Assembly: GCA_022478985.1 (NCBI GenBank)
Contig: JAKSZP010005586.1
Coordinates: 38,249 to 102,248, forward strand
Direction: 5' to 3'
Length of the DNA: 64,000 nt
Source: Massospora cicadina
Lineage: Eukaryota > Entomophthoromycota > Entomophthoromycetes > Entomophthorales > Entomophthoraceae
The translations under genes and the position numbers were made by a program. Position 1 is the first letter of the stretch, and every line of letters starts with the position of its first letter. The notes under the pieces were generated by a model. It ran no database searches. It was not told the origin of the DNA and saw only the letters and a program-made list of their open reading frames with translations. Below are positions 18,373 through 31,189 of the stretch, in pieces.

Positions 18373-21300
18373 TATTTCGACTGGTTATTAAAGGGGGTGT
18401 AGGCTTTGTTTTGAGTTAACTTAGGCGATTGACTTATGCCAGCTTTACCATGGTTTCAAAGCTGAGCTTCATTTAATTTGATTTTAAAGTTGGGTTGGTG
18501 GGCTGGAAGTTATCAATGGGTCCCTTCTCTAGATTGAAAGTTCTCAGTGATATATTCTTTCCAGAGTACGCCCAATCAACCCCTACCGGGTAGGCTTGCT
18601 CCAAACCTGGTTCATTTGGTTTTACTAAAAACACCAACCTTCATGAAACCCTTTGAGTGAAATTAGCATGATTATCCCAAGAGATTTGGTCAACCCCATA
18701 GCCTGCATAATTTATGGGCCGGTCACCAATCCAGGTTTGTCTCTGATTTTGATTCATTGCCATCCAAATTTATATAAGCTAAAGTCACCCTTGGGATAAA
18801 TTTATTAGTAGGTTGCCATAAAGTGTGGACCCTTTATTTAGAGTGCCTTAAAATTGCACCCTACGCCAACCGGGTGGGATAACTTTAAGGGTCTACATCT
18901 CTATAACGTCAGGTTTACTTAAGGTTTGCCAAGGGTGGCTAATTCTAGCACACCTTTTGTCTGATGTCGAGATCTTACCCCCTAAACCGAAAGGATTAAA
19001 CTATCAGCAGGTATCCAATCCACCTTTCGGCGATCGGGCTTACAAATCTTTATAGGGTTGAGGTTAAAAGAACGAATCCCCACAATACTTTCAAGCCGCG
19101 TTTTATCACCGATTATAAGGCTTAGGTGACCGGTGGCAATCGAAACCTTTCTCCTTGGATATCTGGTTTGGATCGGTATAACCAAAACTACCCTAGGTTT
19201 TGGTCAAATTCCGATCTCAAATCTGCGTAAGGGTATACTTGTAACAGGGTAAATTGTGGTTCGGTGAGGTTGGGTTGGCTTGAATTGGGGGTAGCAGATA
19301 CTCCAACCGAAGCTTTATTCCATCTAGAACAAGTTTGGTGTATCATAGGTTTAGAAGCCCGGTACCATTTATAATTTTAGTATGAATGGGGGTAAGAGGT
19401 AATGATGGCTCAATCTAATTTTTATGGTCAAGGGTTCTACATAGGATTGAACAAGGGCATGATGTAAGATCTTTAGCTGCAGCTATCGAGTGGGACTGAG
19501 CTAGGCACCCTTCTGGATTTAAAGTGGTTCTAACTTTAGGCCTTGCCTCCGGTTAGATTTAAGGGCCTTGGGCATAAACTCAACAGGTTCTGGGTGGCCA
19601 CCCCTTTCCTGAAACCCAAAACCCTTAAAATATGGCTAGCCATGAGCTTATCATCATATCCAATCATGCTGAGTTGGATGTATATAAAAGTAAGCACGTT
19701 TGTTAGAAATAGGGGATAAGGATTAGGGTGATAAGGTAATTGTGAGGTCCTCGATCAAACAAGGATCTCAATAAAAACTGTAGTATCCAGGGTAGGCTTG
19801 GGCATCAAATTTTTTGGATTTTTTTTGTGAAGTAAATTTTGGTTGAATATATATCTAAATGAGAATCATCGAGCCAACGTGCCAGAGCTTTTTGTTTAGA
19901 CTGAGCGACTAGCTCAATCTATCAGATGGATCCGCAATAACTAATCTGCTGTTGAGATTAAACATTTAAACTAATTTACAGGGAGCATTGGAGCTCCGAA
20001 AGTTTGCTCAAATGCAATCTTTGTAATTTGAAGCATCTAATTACAGATTGGAAGGGACTTGTCAGAAGTTCCCTTATCTCTTTAACATAACTGATGAGAA
20101 AAGCAATGGTTGGTTATACCAGAGATTAGGGATCCCAGTGTAAGATAAGCAAATAAAAGGCTCCAAGAAACCTATGCCAATATGGTGATTGGGTAGGTAG
20201 CCTAGATTTAAGTTTAGCTGGAAAGTATAAGTCTGCTAGTAGATTACTAGTAGGATAGAATTGGATATAGTAGTTTTAGGAACACTTAGTGTATTCAGAG
20301 TAGAATTCAGTAGTAATCCTAAGATTGGCAGTGTGATTTGATTGAGTAATAAGATATCCCTTACTATAGTTATTTTGATCTTTGTGCATTTGTTTTATGG
20401 GACTGCACTCTTAATATTACTTTCTCATTATAACAGTGGGCTTAAACCTGTGCTACAATCTGCCAAATTCTTTACTTAAGCAACATACCAACAGATTTTG
20501 ATAAATGTCAACCATAGTTGCCGGGATAAGTTGCAAAGTTTAAAATAAGTGGTGCCACAGGATTTGTAATGGTCATACCATGCATAGGAAACAGTTCACA
20601 AATCACCCTGACCTACAAGTCTAGTTACCACAACTCACAAATGGTGGGATACTGGGTTATTCTTTGAATTTAACCATAAAAGTTAAACTATAAAATCAGT
20701 TTTTATTTTCATAATTTTTCAACTCCCAAAATCTTTAACTGGGGCCTATGGGAAGGCCTAACCTATTATCATCGGTGGTGGTGATGGCCATATCCATAAT
20801 GATAACCATATTAGCTTCCATGTGGGGTAACTCACAGGCTATGCTGAAATTAGTTCACCTTTTTTACCTCCTAGTTACACATAATCAACCTTTCAAACAG
20901 CTCTAAATATACCCTTACAAAACTATACATTGAAGAGTTGTAACTACAAAATTCAGAAGATGTTTTTATAAAGATATTTTTAAGGGACAAACCAGGAGAT
21001 GGACCTTGAAGCAACCTTAGCTAGCATCCCCAAGGGATGTGTATATTGAAAATCCATCTATTGTTATACTAATAAAGGTAATTTAACCCCTTGTTAAGGA
21101 TATCATCAACTGATAAAACTAATAACAACTGGTTATGGGACACTTGGATTCAGATGTTACCAGGTTTGGTTTGGCATATGGGGTATGCACTGCTTCCCTT
21201 GACCACCGCTTCCCCTACCTCACCCTTGGTGGATCTTAGTTATGCATTGCTAGAATAGTGTACCATGTGAGCTGTGGAAAATATCATGGGTGCTTGAGTA

Positions 21301-21908
21301 CCCTGGATAGTGACCAAGTTTTTATTGGCACATTGTGTAACACGTGAAGCCTGTATAGTATAATTCAAATTTTAGCTTCTATAGGTACATATTAAGCAAG
21401 TATAGCTTAGCTGGCATAACATGGTACTGAAATCAATTCATGATAGGGTAGCCAATCATGATAACCAGCTCAAAATAGATTTATATCATTGATGCTAGGG
21501 CTTTAGATAGTTGACAGAAAGAGTTAGGTGAGGCTATACTAATAAGAAACTGCAAGTATAGGTGCTATAACAAATTTTCTATTTAGATTTCTCTATGCTA
21601 TAATATTTTTGTGGATCAGGAATTCCATCTTGCCTACAAGTTCAGCTTTTTCTGGTTTAGTATCACTCATTCAAGTTGCATAATACCTTTTTTGATTCAA
21701 TAACTTTACTTGCAGTTTTACAAGACTCAAGCATGCCCACACTTCCAAAAGATATTCTAAATGGATTTTAGATATGAAAATAAAACTATGAGTTTTTTTA
21801 TCAAAATGCAGTTTTACTACTCACAAAGCTTTGATATAGATCTTATTCCTGCCCCCTAAAATTAAAAAAGTTAACTAGCTTAATCATACCAGGACTGTCA
21901 AGCCAAAC
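18373..21908. other. 3.5 kb without recognisable gene
   Basis: Downstream of gamma-adaptin the sequence is of intermediate composition to about 19800, then AT-rich. Short frames of at most 67 codons have no family features. I find no LTR pair, tRNA or SINE. The first ~200 bp probably hold the 3' UTR; no clear poly(A) signal stands out. The region ends at the ChrB-2 LTR. Confidence 0.5.
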
Positions 21909-22620
21909 TGTCATTGTTACATGATATAATTGAGTGGATTGACTGCAGGGATAAAGCTGGTCATCAGGAGGCTAAAAAGGTCAAGTTACAAGGTAATCTT
22001 GGCTTGAAATATACCCTGGACCAACGCTGGGTACAAGCAAGTTATGTCCAGATTGGTCCTGGGGATGTGCATGATGCTCAGCTGGGAATTACAGCCAGTG
22101 CGTTAAAATGTACCAGCTACACCCTTAACTCTGACAGTTTATCACAATTAATTGAGGAACAGGGATTCAAAACCCATTCAGTTTTTAAATTTCAAAGTTG
22201 GTACAAGCCAATTTAGAATCTATAACTTGAGTTCAGACAATCTCAAGTTACAGGACCTAGCTGATGGTAGTGTGCACCTATTGGTTTGCCTAGGCTTAGC
22301 ACTACTTCCATTGATTGACAGATCTCCCCTCAGTTTTTAAAAATGTTTTTGTGAGACCAACTTTCCTTGTTGGTCAGATGTTTATAAAAAAACCCTGTTC
22401 TCTTTAAGTATTTTATGTGCAATTGTTTAGCTTTGTTTGCTGACACTCCTCAGGTCAAATTTAGTCAAATGAGTGCCCTCCTTTCCTGAGGCTCTCTTTG
22501 CACCACCCTTATTGGTGGTGCTTTGTTTATGCTTTACTTGCAAAGTGTTCCTCTATAATGTGGTGGGGCCTCACCCACCACCTCTACTGGAATGGTAGTA
22601 TTACAGACACACTCCTAACA
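21909..22620 (+). repeat. ChrB-2 5' LTR
   Basis: Pairs with 27617-28329. It contains a perfect 7-bp hairpin GACCAAC/GTTGGTC at 22355-22375 about 20 bases after a TTTTTAAAAATG AT-run. The frame at 21914-22216 aligns residue by residue with the first part of the ChrB-1 LTR (DIIEWIDCRDKAG versus DIIVGTDARDKAG; TLDQRWVQA in both). Confidence 0.88.
22355..22375 (+). promoter_or_regulatory. ChrB-2 LTR hairpin, candidate self-primer
   Basis: Perfect inverted repeat GACCAAC-7 nt-GTTGGTC. The right arm is complementary to GACCAAC at 22627-22633, seven bases inside the LTR edge. The 3' LTR has the same arms at 28065-28071 and 28079-28085. See the ChrB-1 hairpin for the covarying position. Confidence 0.5.
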
Positions 22621-23620
22621 TTAGATGACCAACCTAATCTTTGGTCTTGCCAAAACTTATTCTGAGTGAAAGATTATCATTTTGATATTCAGGCACTTTG
22701 GTTGTGTACTGTGGTTAGATTGCTCTTGTCCACAGTGTTCTCATTCTTGTTGGTGGTTTGCCAGCTTGCGTTTCTCTTTTTCTGCACACAGTGTTACTCC
22801 CACCCTTTTGGCAAGTACATGGTGGGTATGGACCATTCAAAGCCCAGTTGCTCAGGTTTCTAAGGTCCCCATCAATTCTTTGCGCTATAATAAAACCAGA
22901 CTTGACTCCCCACCTCCAGGAGTTGAGTGTCTGCATAAGCTTCTACCTGGATATCTGTCTTGGTGTTTTACAACTATAAAACTTTTTTATGGGTGTCTAT
23001 GAGCATAGAGAATTTGAAGTAACCCTTGGGGCAGAGCAATCCTGTGCCACCGCTTCCGATCTTTACCATGGCTCAATTGTGCACCATGGTGTTGGGCCTT
23101 CCATGTGCTCTTACTTTTATGAGTCTCCCTGTGCCAGGCTTACCTGTACCATAGTTTCTTGAATGTCATTTTTATGGGTCAATTTTGGAAGCCCTTGTGA
23201 TGGATACTCAAGTGAGTCTTACTTCACCCACTGTCTTTGATCATCTGATTGAAGCTTTTTGGGACAATTTACCTGTCCCACCCTAAAAGGGGCCAGCTAA
23301 ATTGTCCACCATTGTTTCACCCAGGGAAGCCCCTATAAATATCAGCCCCAAATACTCACGTGTGCCACTGGAAAAGGAGGAATCTTATCCTTCCATTTCT
23401 TCATTTTTCCCAAATCTGAAGGCAAGCAGAGAGCCAGACCTAAAGTTAAATGCTGTTTTTTATATTCTATCATAATGATGTCAACTTCTGCTGCCCCTAT
23501 AAATATGGCACCTGTGACTAATGTTTTTTTCTTGAATGGGGCAAAGCACCTCATTGATTTCCTCCCAGCTTTAGTGGAATTCGAGGGTCTGAATGAGTCT
23601 AGCCCAGAAACTTAGAAATG
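22621..23620 (+). pseudogene. ChrB-2 gag remnant
   Basis: Starts ITDTLLTLDDQP across the LTR edge, then breaks up. Fragments such as FGCVLWLDCSCPQCSHSC and DHLIEAFWDN parallel ChrB-1 gag. Beyond 23300, PINISPKYSRVPLEKEESYPSISS matches the ChrB-1 segment INMEAEKSCAPLEMREFYPS. No full frame remains. Confidence 0.55.
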
Positions 23621-23759
23621 ATCTAATTAAAGTGAATGTTCCTCTGCACTGCATTTGGATGGTGCTGGTGGTATCATCGATGAAGTTCCTGGTAATAGGC
23701 GTTGGAGAATGATGTATAGATGGCCACCAAATCTGGTAGGGCCTTTTAATGCACAAAAA

Positions 23760-24420
23760 TGCATTTTATAATGCACAATATATACAAGAAAATGAGCCGT
23801 TCTTAAGCTCTTGTAGCTTTAAGTTGGATCATCTCTGTATCTAGATCACCCAAGAGAACCTGCGCTTGACCTCTATCATGATTTGCAGAACACAGGATTT
23901 GGAGAAATATTTATTATTACAATATAAAATATTTATGCAATTGTTGAAGATATGGTGGAATATGTAACCTCATTAGTAAGAGTGGCCAACTATCCTTCTC
24001 CATTCTATAATGCAAAAACTTATCCTGGAGGTATGTTGTGCCTGATGAAGTCTTTTCTGGTGAAGTATTAGCATTGTCTGCTATGAATAAAGACCATTCA
24101 GGATATTTTTGTTGACAGCTACCCTTCCATCCCCTTCAGGAAAAATTAACACAACGATTTTGGTGGATACAGGAGCCTCTGAAAATTTTATTGACCAAGA
24201 ACTAGAAGATTACCTTAATCTGAGTTACTTGCCAGGTGGTATGGTTAGGGGAGGGGCTTTCCAAGGTATTCCCACATTGAAGGTTCTCGGGCTAGTGGAT
24301 TATCAAGTTGGAAGATATAATTTGGCTGACCAATTCAAGCAATCAATAACCTTTTGTACCCCATTATTTTGGGAGTGGAGTATTGGCGAAAGTTTGACAT
24401 CAGAACCAGTTTAAAAGATA
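23760..24420 (+). pseudogene. ChrB-2 protease region
   Basis: The lead (NALYNA/ITQENLRLTS-type fragments, VRVANYPSPFYNAKTY) parallels ChrB-1 6993-7330. An open frame at 24109-24414 then gives KINTTILVDTGASENFIDQ, with an intact D-T-G-A, and continues through the body of the protease to SLTSEPV. This is the best preserved protease segment in the window. Confidence 0.75.
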
Positions 24421-24434
24421 ATATTATATCATTA

Positions 24435-24487
24435 ACATTAAAAATGGCCATACCATCTAGTACTAAAAAAACATTAAAAATGGCCAT
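24435..24487 (+). mobile_element. Micro-retroposon insertion 3 (19 bp, 17-bp TSD)
   Basis: ACATTAAAAATGGCCAT occurs at 24435-24451 and again at 24471-24487, perfectly. Only 19 bases lie between: ACCATCTAGTACTAAAAAA. That is the same 3' end seen in insertions 1 and 2, here on the plus strand. It lies inside ChrB-2 and so is younger than that element. Confidence 0.8.
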
Positions 24488-24599
24488 GAATTAGTTATCC
24501 CATGTCTGAAGTGAACTGTCAGGGCAATTTGTCCTAATGGCTCAAGCTCAACACCTCAGTCTAGCTTCACTGCTGAAGCCCTCTCTGGAGGTACCATAC

Positions 24600-25578
24600 C
24601 TTACTGTTTGGAGGGACTGTAATCTTTGATGCGGCTTCAGACAATGTACTACCAGCCCATGAAGAATTTGATTGTGAGTTCAAACTCACCGTTGATATGG
24701 TGCATATATCTTCTTCTATATACCCCTTGACTGTACAGGAGGAAGCAGCGTTGGATGTGTGGGTCAAAGAACAGTTAGCTAAAGGTACAATATTTCAGCG
24801 TACCTTTCTGGTATGCTCCTCACTCCTCTTTGTGGAGAAAGAGGATGGCACTATACGCCCATGTATAGATTAGGGGAACCTAAACAATGTCACTGTACCA
24901 GATTTACATCCCATCACATTGTACTCTCAGATTGCTCACTATGTGGAGAGGACCAGAGTCTTCCACAAACTGGATTGTTTAAATGCGTTAAATCAGATCC
25001 AGATCATGAAGGGCCAGGAGTGGCTCACCACATTATGAACCGAAGAAAGGATTTTATCAGTTTCAGTTATGACCTTTAGGCTTAAAAATTCACCTGCTAC
25101 CTTTCAACGTCATATAGATGTGGCCTTTGGGGACCTGCTGGATTTGTACGCAGTGAACTATATGGATGATATTATGATGTTTTCCCCTGATCATGAGTCT
25201 CATGCAATACACCTGCAACAAGTGGTGGAGAGTTTAAGGGCAGCCAATCTTACGCTGAAGATCAGTAAGTGCGAGTTCTTTATGTCTCATGTTGCCTTCC
25301 TGGGCAATGTCATGTTTGACCATGGCTACACGGTAACTCCAGACAAGGAGAAGGCAATTCGTGAGTGGCTCACCCCAACTTCTGTAAAGGAATTGAGGAG
25401 CTTTTTGGGGACGTGTATGTTACTTAAGAAGTTCACACCAAACCTTTCTAAGGTGGTGGCGCCCTTATATAAGGTGAGTGGAGCAAATGTGCTCCAGTGG
25501 TCTCCCATCCTTCAGGATGCCTTCCAAGTGGTAAAGTACACCCTGTTGTCCACGTCCATTCAACCATGCAGATCCTGA
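24600..25578 (+). pseudogene. ChrB-2 reverse transcriptase
   Basis: Reads EEFDCEFKLTVDMVHISSSIYP, LFVEKEDGTIRPCID, stop, GNLNNVTVPDLHPI, KLDCLNALNQIQIMKGQEW, LKNSPATFQRHIDVAFGDLL, NYMDDIMMFSPDHESHAIHL (YMDD intact), ISKCEFFMSHVAFLGNVMFD and LRSFLGTCMLLKKFTP, ending LQWSPILQDAFQ. Frame changes and stops near 24870 and 25080 inactivate it. Confidence 0.82.
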
Positions 25579-25960
25579 AAAAGAGTTTATTGTTGCTAAT
25601 GATGCCTCCAACTTCGCCATAGCAGATGCCTTATTACAAGTAGGCGGAGATATAATAGAGCATCCGGTGGGATATTTTTCCAGAAAGATGTCTTTACCAG
25701 GGTTTAACTATGCCGTTTATGATAAAGAGCTGATAGCAGTGGTTAAGGAGCTGACCTATTGGCGTCATCACCTGCATGGCTCATCCCAACCCTTCTGCAT
25801 ACGTACAGATTACCATGCCTTGCTGCACTACCGCGCACCTTATGTCCTGACCCCATGCCAAACCTGCTACCATAAACCTTGGCCCAATTTGTGTTTTTTA
25901 TGAGTTTACCAAAGGCAAGGAGAATGGTTTGGCGTATGCTTTGAGCCAAAAACCTGCATT
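25579..25960 (+). pseudogene. ChrB-2 RNase H
   Basis: VANDASNFAIADALLQVGG, then MGYFSRKMSLPGFNYAVYDKELIAVVKELTYWRHHLHG, RTDYHALLHYRAP, and after a break KGKENGLAYALSQKP. The last catalytic Asp of A-D-A-L-S is Tyr here. Decayed copy of the ChrB-1 domain. Confidence 0.78.
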
Positions 25961-27090
25961 AGCTCCAGATCCTAAGGAGGTGAAGGTACACAATACTCAA
26001 TTGATAATTCAACTGGATAAGATTGTGTCCCAACATTCCCCTCTCTCAACCCATGGGTCAGCACTTGATCCTCTGGAAAATTCGGAGGAATATGGTATGT
26101 TCAGAAAGGTGGTCCTTTCACAGTTCTTGTCAGTGAAATACAATATGGTCCTCACCAAGAGCAAGCTGAATCAGGAAGATATTACTAGAGAGTACCATGT
26201 GAAGGATGGGATGGTGTGGTTTCAGGGTCTCCTATGGATTCCTGCTGGACCACTTCATCTGAAAATCATCTGGGACCATCATGATGGGATCACCATAGGA
26301 CATCCTGGGAAGGCGAAGACTAGAACTAATTCTCCACACTTATAATTGAAAAGGTTAGCCGTGCAGGTTGCCAGGTATTGTGAGGAGTGCCTGGTCTGCA
26401 ACTAAATAGAACCAAATAGCCAGCCCCTTGAAGGGTTGCTAGTTCCATTATGAAGGGCTGAGGGGCCTTTGACTTCTCTATTGGTGAATTTCATTGTGGA
26501 GTTACCTGCGTCTGATGGCTACGAGCCCTTCATGATAGTGGTGGACCATTTTATAAAGTTCGCTCACTTTATTCCTTGTAGAACTATGGTAACCACAGAG
26601 GAGATGGCTAGGCTCTTTGTATTTCATGTGTTCACCTTTCATGGGTTGCCCCAGGAAATAATTTAATGATGGGGGGCCCCAGTTTACCTCTTTTTTTGGG
26701 GAGAGTTGTGTAAGACTCTTCAAATTTGCCCCTGCCGCTCAACTACCTATCCCAAATCAGATGGGCAGAAAAAATGAGTGAACCAGTGCTTGGAACAGTT
26801 CCTGCGATGTTACACTGCTGAGAATCAAATAGATTGTGTTTCTCACCTTCCCATAGCCAAGTTTATCTATAATAACACTCAAATTGCGTCTATTAGTTGT
26901 TCTCCATTTTTTGTTAACCATGGGTTTAATCTCGCCTTCAATATTGAACCTAGTTGTGTATCTTGGGTTGAAGCAGTGGTGGACTTTTCTAATACTATCA
27001 AGAAAGTACATCAGGGGGTTGCCTTAATTTGGAGGCGGCATTGCAAGTTTATAAGGAGAACGCAAATAAAAAAGATGGGTAGGTCCTGCA
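25961..27090 (+). pseudogene. ChrB-2 integrase
   Basis: A linker (25929-26345) leads into HHDGITIGHPGKAKT, then a break, then CEECLVCN. The core reads NFIVELPASDGYEPFMIVVDHFIKFAHFIPC (first Asp replaced by Asn at M-D-F) and VFTFHGLPQEII, stop, then PRSTTYPKSDGQ-like remains and VNQCLEQFLRCYTAENQIDC at 26778 onward. Several stops. Confidence 0.75.
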
Positions 27091-27600
27091 TACAAGGAAG
27101 GGGATCTTGTGATGCTAGATTCTCAAAACATCCCTATCAACAAGTTATGCAAAAAGCTGGAACTAAAGAGGATTGGGTCTTACCGCGTTGTCAGAAAAAT
27201 GGGCCAAGCCTCATACCAGCTAGATCTCCCTATATCGTTCTGGATCTTTGCTGTCTTTTATATAAGCAAGCTGACGTTATTTAAGGGCCCCCATCAGAGA
27301 CCCCGGAGGCTTATCTCATGGATGGGGTGCCAGAGTGGGAAGCAGAGTAAATCGTAGCCTCCCACAGAGTAAAAAGAAGGCTTGAGTTCCTAGTATCCTG
27401 GAAGAGATTTGACATTGCGGAAAACAGTTGGGTAACAGCGCGCAACTGTGCCAATGCCCAAGATCTGATCAAAGTTTTTCGCAAGCGTTTTCCTGAGGCT
27501 GCAGGACCCAAGTTGCAGCAAAATGTCGCCTCAATGAAGCTAGCCCCAGCCCATAAGACTTTTATCTAACAAAAGCCCCTGGAGTAGGGGTGGAGCCCCC
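27091..27600 (+). pseudogene. ChrB-2 integrase C-terminus and chromodomain
   Basis: MLDSQNIPINKLCKKLELKRIGSYRVVRKMGQASYQLDLP, then FAVFYISKLTLFKGP, then AYLMDGVPEWEAE and a chromodomain-like RRLEFLVSWKRFDIAENSWVTARNCANAQDLIK, where the conserved Trp missing from ChrB-1 is present. A proline/alanine tail follows. The PPT AAAAAGGAGGAGGAAA lies at 27601-27616. Confidence 0.72.
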
Positions 27601-27616
27601 AAAAAGGAGGAGGAAA

Positions 27617-28329
27617 TGTCATGATTACATGACATAATTGAGTGGATTGACTGCAGGGACAAAGATGGTAGTCAGGAGGCCAAAAAGGTCAAGTTACAAG
27701 GCAATCTTGGCTTGAAATATACCCTGGACCAACACTGGGTACAGGCAAGGTATGTCCATATTGATCCTGGGGATGTTTATGATGCTCAGCTGGGCATTAC
27801 AGCCAGGGTTTTAAGATGCACCAGTTACGCCTTACTCTGATGGTTTATTATAATTAATTGAGGAACAGGGATTCAAAACTCATTCTGCTTTTTAAAATTT
27901 CAAAGTTGGGACAAGCCAATTTGTAATATATATAATTCAAGTTTGGACAATCTCTAGTTACAGTACCCTAGCTGATGGTAGTGTGCGTCTATTTATTTGC
28001 TTTGGCTTAGCACTACTTCCGTTGATTGACAGCTCTCCCCCAGTTTTTAAAGATGTTTTTGTGAGACCAACTTTACCTGTTGGTCAGCTGGTTTATTAAA
28101 AACACCATTCTCTTTAGTCTTTTATGTGCACTTGTTTAACTTTGTTTTCTGGCCTTCCTCAGGTCCAATTTAATCGAATGGGTTCCCTCCTTGCCTGGGG
28201 CTCTCTTTGCACCATCTTTTTTAGCGTTGATTTGTTTATCCTTTAATTGGAGAAGTGTTCCTCTGTAGTGAGGTGGAGCCTCTCCGTCACCTCTACTGGA
28301 ATGGGAGCGTTACAGACATGCTCCTAACA
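27617..28329 (+). repeat. ChrB-2 3' LTR
   Basis: Partner of 21909-22620; hairpin arms at 28065-28085. CAACA follows at 28330. Confidence 0.88.
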
Positions 28330-30280
28330 CAACACTACAGATATAAAGCTGGTTAAGAATGTGGTCCAAAGTTAACATTACCACCTAGGAAACATTTTAT
28401 CATCAATACCATCTCTTCAGATGAAATACTATAACATCAAGCTCTTTTTTAGACCTCAGGTAACAAGAAGCTAAAATTGGGATGCAGTTGCACCCCTTTG
28501 CAACTTAACTGGATGCTGGACCTAACTGGAATGCTACTTAACTGCATGCTCTTTATATACCACTACAGATAACCAAAGGTCATAAGGAAAGCTGATGTGC
28601 TTCTACACACCTCAGATTATGAGGATACTTTTAAATCCATATTTTCAATTAGAATTAGAATTATGAAAGTAAGAATAAGAGGGCAGGATGTAACTGCCTT
28701 CATCCATCTTTAAGATGGCTAGTAGTTAGGTTATAAATTTTTTTGCACAACTAAACCTGATTGGCAATCGCCTGTGCTAGCCAAGGTTCTAGCATCAATG
28801 GGATTACTGGACAAGCAATCTTAAGTTTTCAGGATGCTTCATCACACTGGCCGATTGATCTGGGTATAAAGGCCAGTTTTTGTTTTTATATGGTCTTACC
28901 ACCATTTTAAACTTTTATTCTATCTCATGCTTTTATTTAACTAAAAATTAGATAGAGGGGTTAATAAATTTTTGTTTTGTTATCAACGGAAGTTTATAAT
29001 TCTATTACTTTATTAAAAATCTTATTGGGCCGCATTGCCAATAATATTATATCATAAGTTAGGTTGGAGACCACAACTGATCAAAGTAGAGTATCAACAA
29101 ACAATTGACTTCTTGTTAATCCAGAGACTTGAACCTCAAAATCACTAATTTATATTGATTTACCTCGCCCATTGGCCATGGATATCAATTCACTTATATT
29201 ATTAATTGTATTCCTTTTTTTAGCACCACCAAAAATTAGTAGTCAATAAGATTTGTTATAATTAGTTAATTGTCACAATAATGTTGGTCCTTAATAGTAG
29301 GCTATTCATTGAAAGATGCCTTGTGACCTAGTAATTTGTTTCCATTATATTTTATCAGGATTAAAGCATCTTTTTGAGATTCTCAAGTGAGGATCAGTTA
29401 GCAATCAATTGCACCAATGGAATCCTCATAAGTGAAAGTAGCATATTTGAAAGGGTTTGTCATTTGGAGAGAAACTCTTGTTATTACGATATCTGAAATT
29501 TAACAACTACAAAGACAATATACTGCTAACATAGCCACTATAAGTATTTAATACTAAAGTGTGCTTTTTTTATTTAAATAACTAACTTTATTGTGACCAC
29601 TTTAGGATCTATTTTTTTCCAAGTATTTTTCATCATACAGATTGTCTGTTCTTTGGATTATCCCTATGCAAAGTGGAAGACTTTCTTTGGGGAGAAGATT
29701 AGCAGATATGATTATGTGGGACTCGACCTTCAAGCTATTCAATTAATTCATTAAAACCTAAAGAGTTCCAACTTAAGGTTTGCTATCTCATCATTAATTT
29801 AGTGTTTGATCTGGGGTATTACTTTTCTCTAAATTTGGTCAATAAGCCTTTTAATTATATCTGTAAGTATTTTACATAATTCCTAGGCCACATTCACATG
29901 ACTCTATCATCAATGGCCCAAAGATCCCAATATCTTCATCAGCTGCTCATTTTGGAAGCTAGCAAGTTAGACCTCTAAATCTGGACTATTGGAAGAGCTC
30001 CTATTTGAGATCAATACAATTTAATAAATGCTATTAAACTATCATCAGGAGATCAAGAAGCTCAGCTGACCTTACAGGTGGGACTTGATGATGGACAAAC
30101 CACTTATGAATCTGAAAGATCAATGAATCGCTCCTTACAATTCCCAGTGAATCATGATTTTACTTTTCTTTCAACAGTACTATAAAAAATACTGTTTTTT
30201 TTAAAAAAGTTATTTTTCAACAGTATTATTTTTTGTCTTAATATTATCTAAGTTCTTATTCTTATTCCAATGAACTAAGC
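28330..30280. other. AT-rich DNA without recognisable gene
   Basis: About 2 kb. No open frame of note, no LTR pair and no RNA gene. There is only simple A/T richness, and a local duplication of CAACAGTA near 30170-30225 just before the next remnant. Confidence 0.45.
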
Positions 30281-30289
30281 CTTATCCAT

Positions 30290-31180
30290 TTCAGCGTCTT
30301 ATGAAGCCCCAATCCTCTCAGCTGACTGTGATGTACTAAGCCTCCTACAATCAGCCACTATGATGGGCTCCCCAATTCTAGCACCTGCCATTGCATCTGG
30401 CGGAAGCGCGACATCTGGTGCTCACTACAGGGGTGCTTCAAAGACGCACCCCAAGGAGATACCTTAAGCCTTGGATGAAAAGGAAACAACTATTTTCAGA
30501 ACTTAAGATCCTGAACTTCTGACCTACCTCCTCTGGAATGGCCAAGACACAGTATCTGTAAGGAACAACTTTCCAAAAAAATCATTGATTATGTCCCAGA
30601 AGACCGTGCATTTCTGAACTCCCAGCCAGCTCAAACATTTTTTTGGACAGTTAAGAACGCCTGAAGAATTTAAAAGAGATAATTTTGAGTAAAAATAACA
30701 GCAACATAAACAAAAAAATGAAGGCGATACATTATTACAAGGTTTAAGCACTACGTTTCAAGAAGATTTGGGATACTAGAAGAGAAGAAGCCCTTAGAGA
30801 TATCACTCAGCGGAATGATTTTTTGGATGCTAAAACCTGCATACTGTGTTGAAAAAGTTACGTTTAAATGTCTTTCAGATTTAAACAAAACCAGAAATAA
30901 ATTATCCAAGCTACAACTCATTCTTCAGGTAAAGGAAAAAGACTAATCAAAATGAATGATCAGATGTTAATAAAAACAAGTGATTATAATATTAACTATG
31001 TATTTAATTTGGTGTTAAAAACAAATTTTAAATTTCAATGTCGTTTCCCAAACTGCTGTTTCAGAGCAGAAAGTGAAAACAAAGCTCATTGCCTTTTTGG
31101 ACCCAAAGTACTGAATGGCGAATCATTTTGGACAATGAAACTTAACAGAAGTAATGACCCAATCAAATTGGAGTAAATTG
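30290..31180 (+). pseudogene. Unidentified decayed coding remnant
   Basis: A plus-strand frame from about 30290 is readable for tens of codons at a time (LSLLQSATMMGSPILAP, DPELLTYLLWNGQDTVSVRN, HFFGQLRTPEEFKRDNFE), broken by stops. It is followed at 30952-31174 by an open 74-codon stretch with FKFQCRFPNCCFRAES, where C-R-F-P-N-C-C might be part of a metal-binding site. I cannot assign a family. Mobile-element origin is likely from context, but not shown. Confidence 0.3.
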
Positions 31181-31189
31181 AGAGCTAGA

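Larger units (their letters stand above)
21909..28329 (+). mobile_element. ChrB-2, decayed chromovirus copy (6421 bp)
   Basis: LTRs of 712 and 713 bp (21909-22620, 27617-28329), beginning TGTCAT and ending CCTAACA, enclose gag, protease, RT, RNase H, integrase and chromodomain remnants in the ChrB order. Flanking pentamers are CAAAC and CAACA, so a TSD is doubtful. Protein motifs match ChrB-1 closely but there are more stops. A 19-bp retroposon insertion sits between protease and RT at 24452-24470. Confidence 0.9.

Noticed and set aside
30170..30230. Duplicated CAACAGTA with A/T runs
   Set aside because: Short, AT-rich and without inverted repeats or an insert; likely replication slippage.
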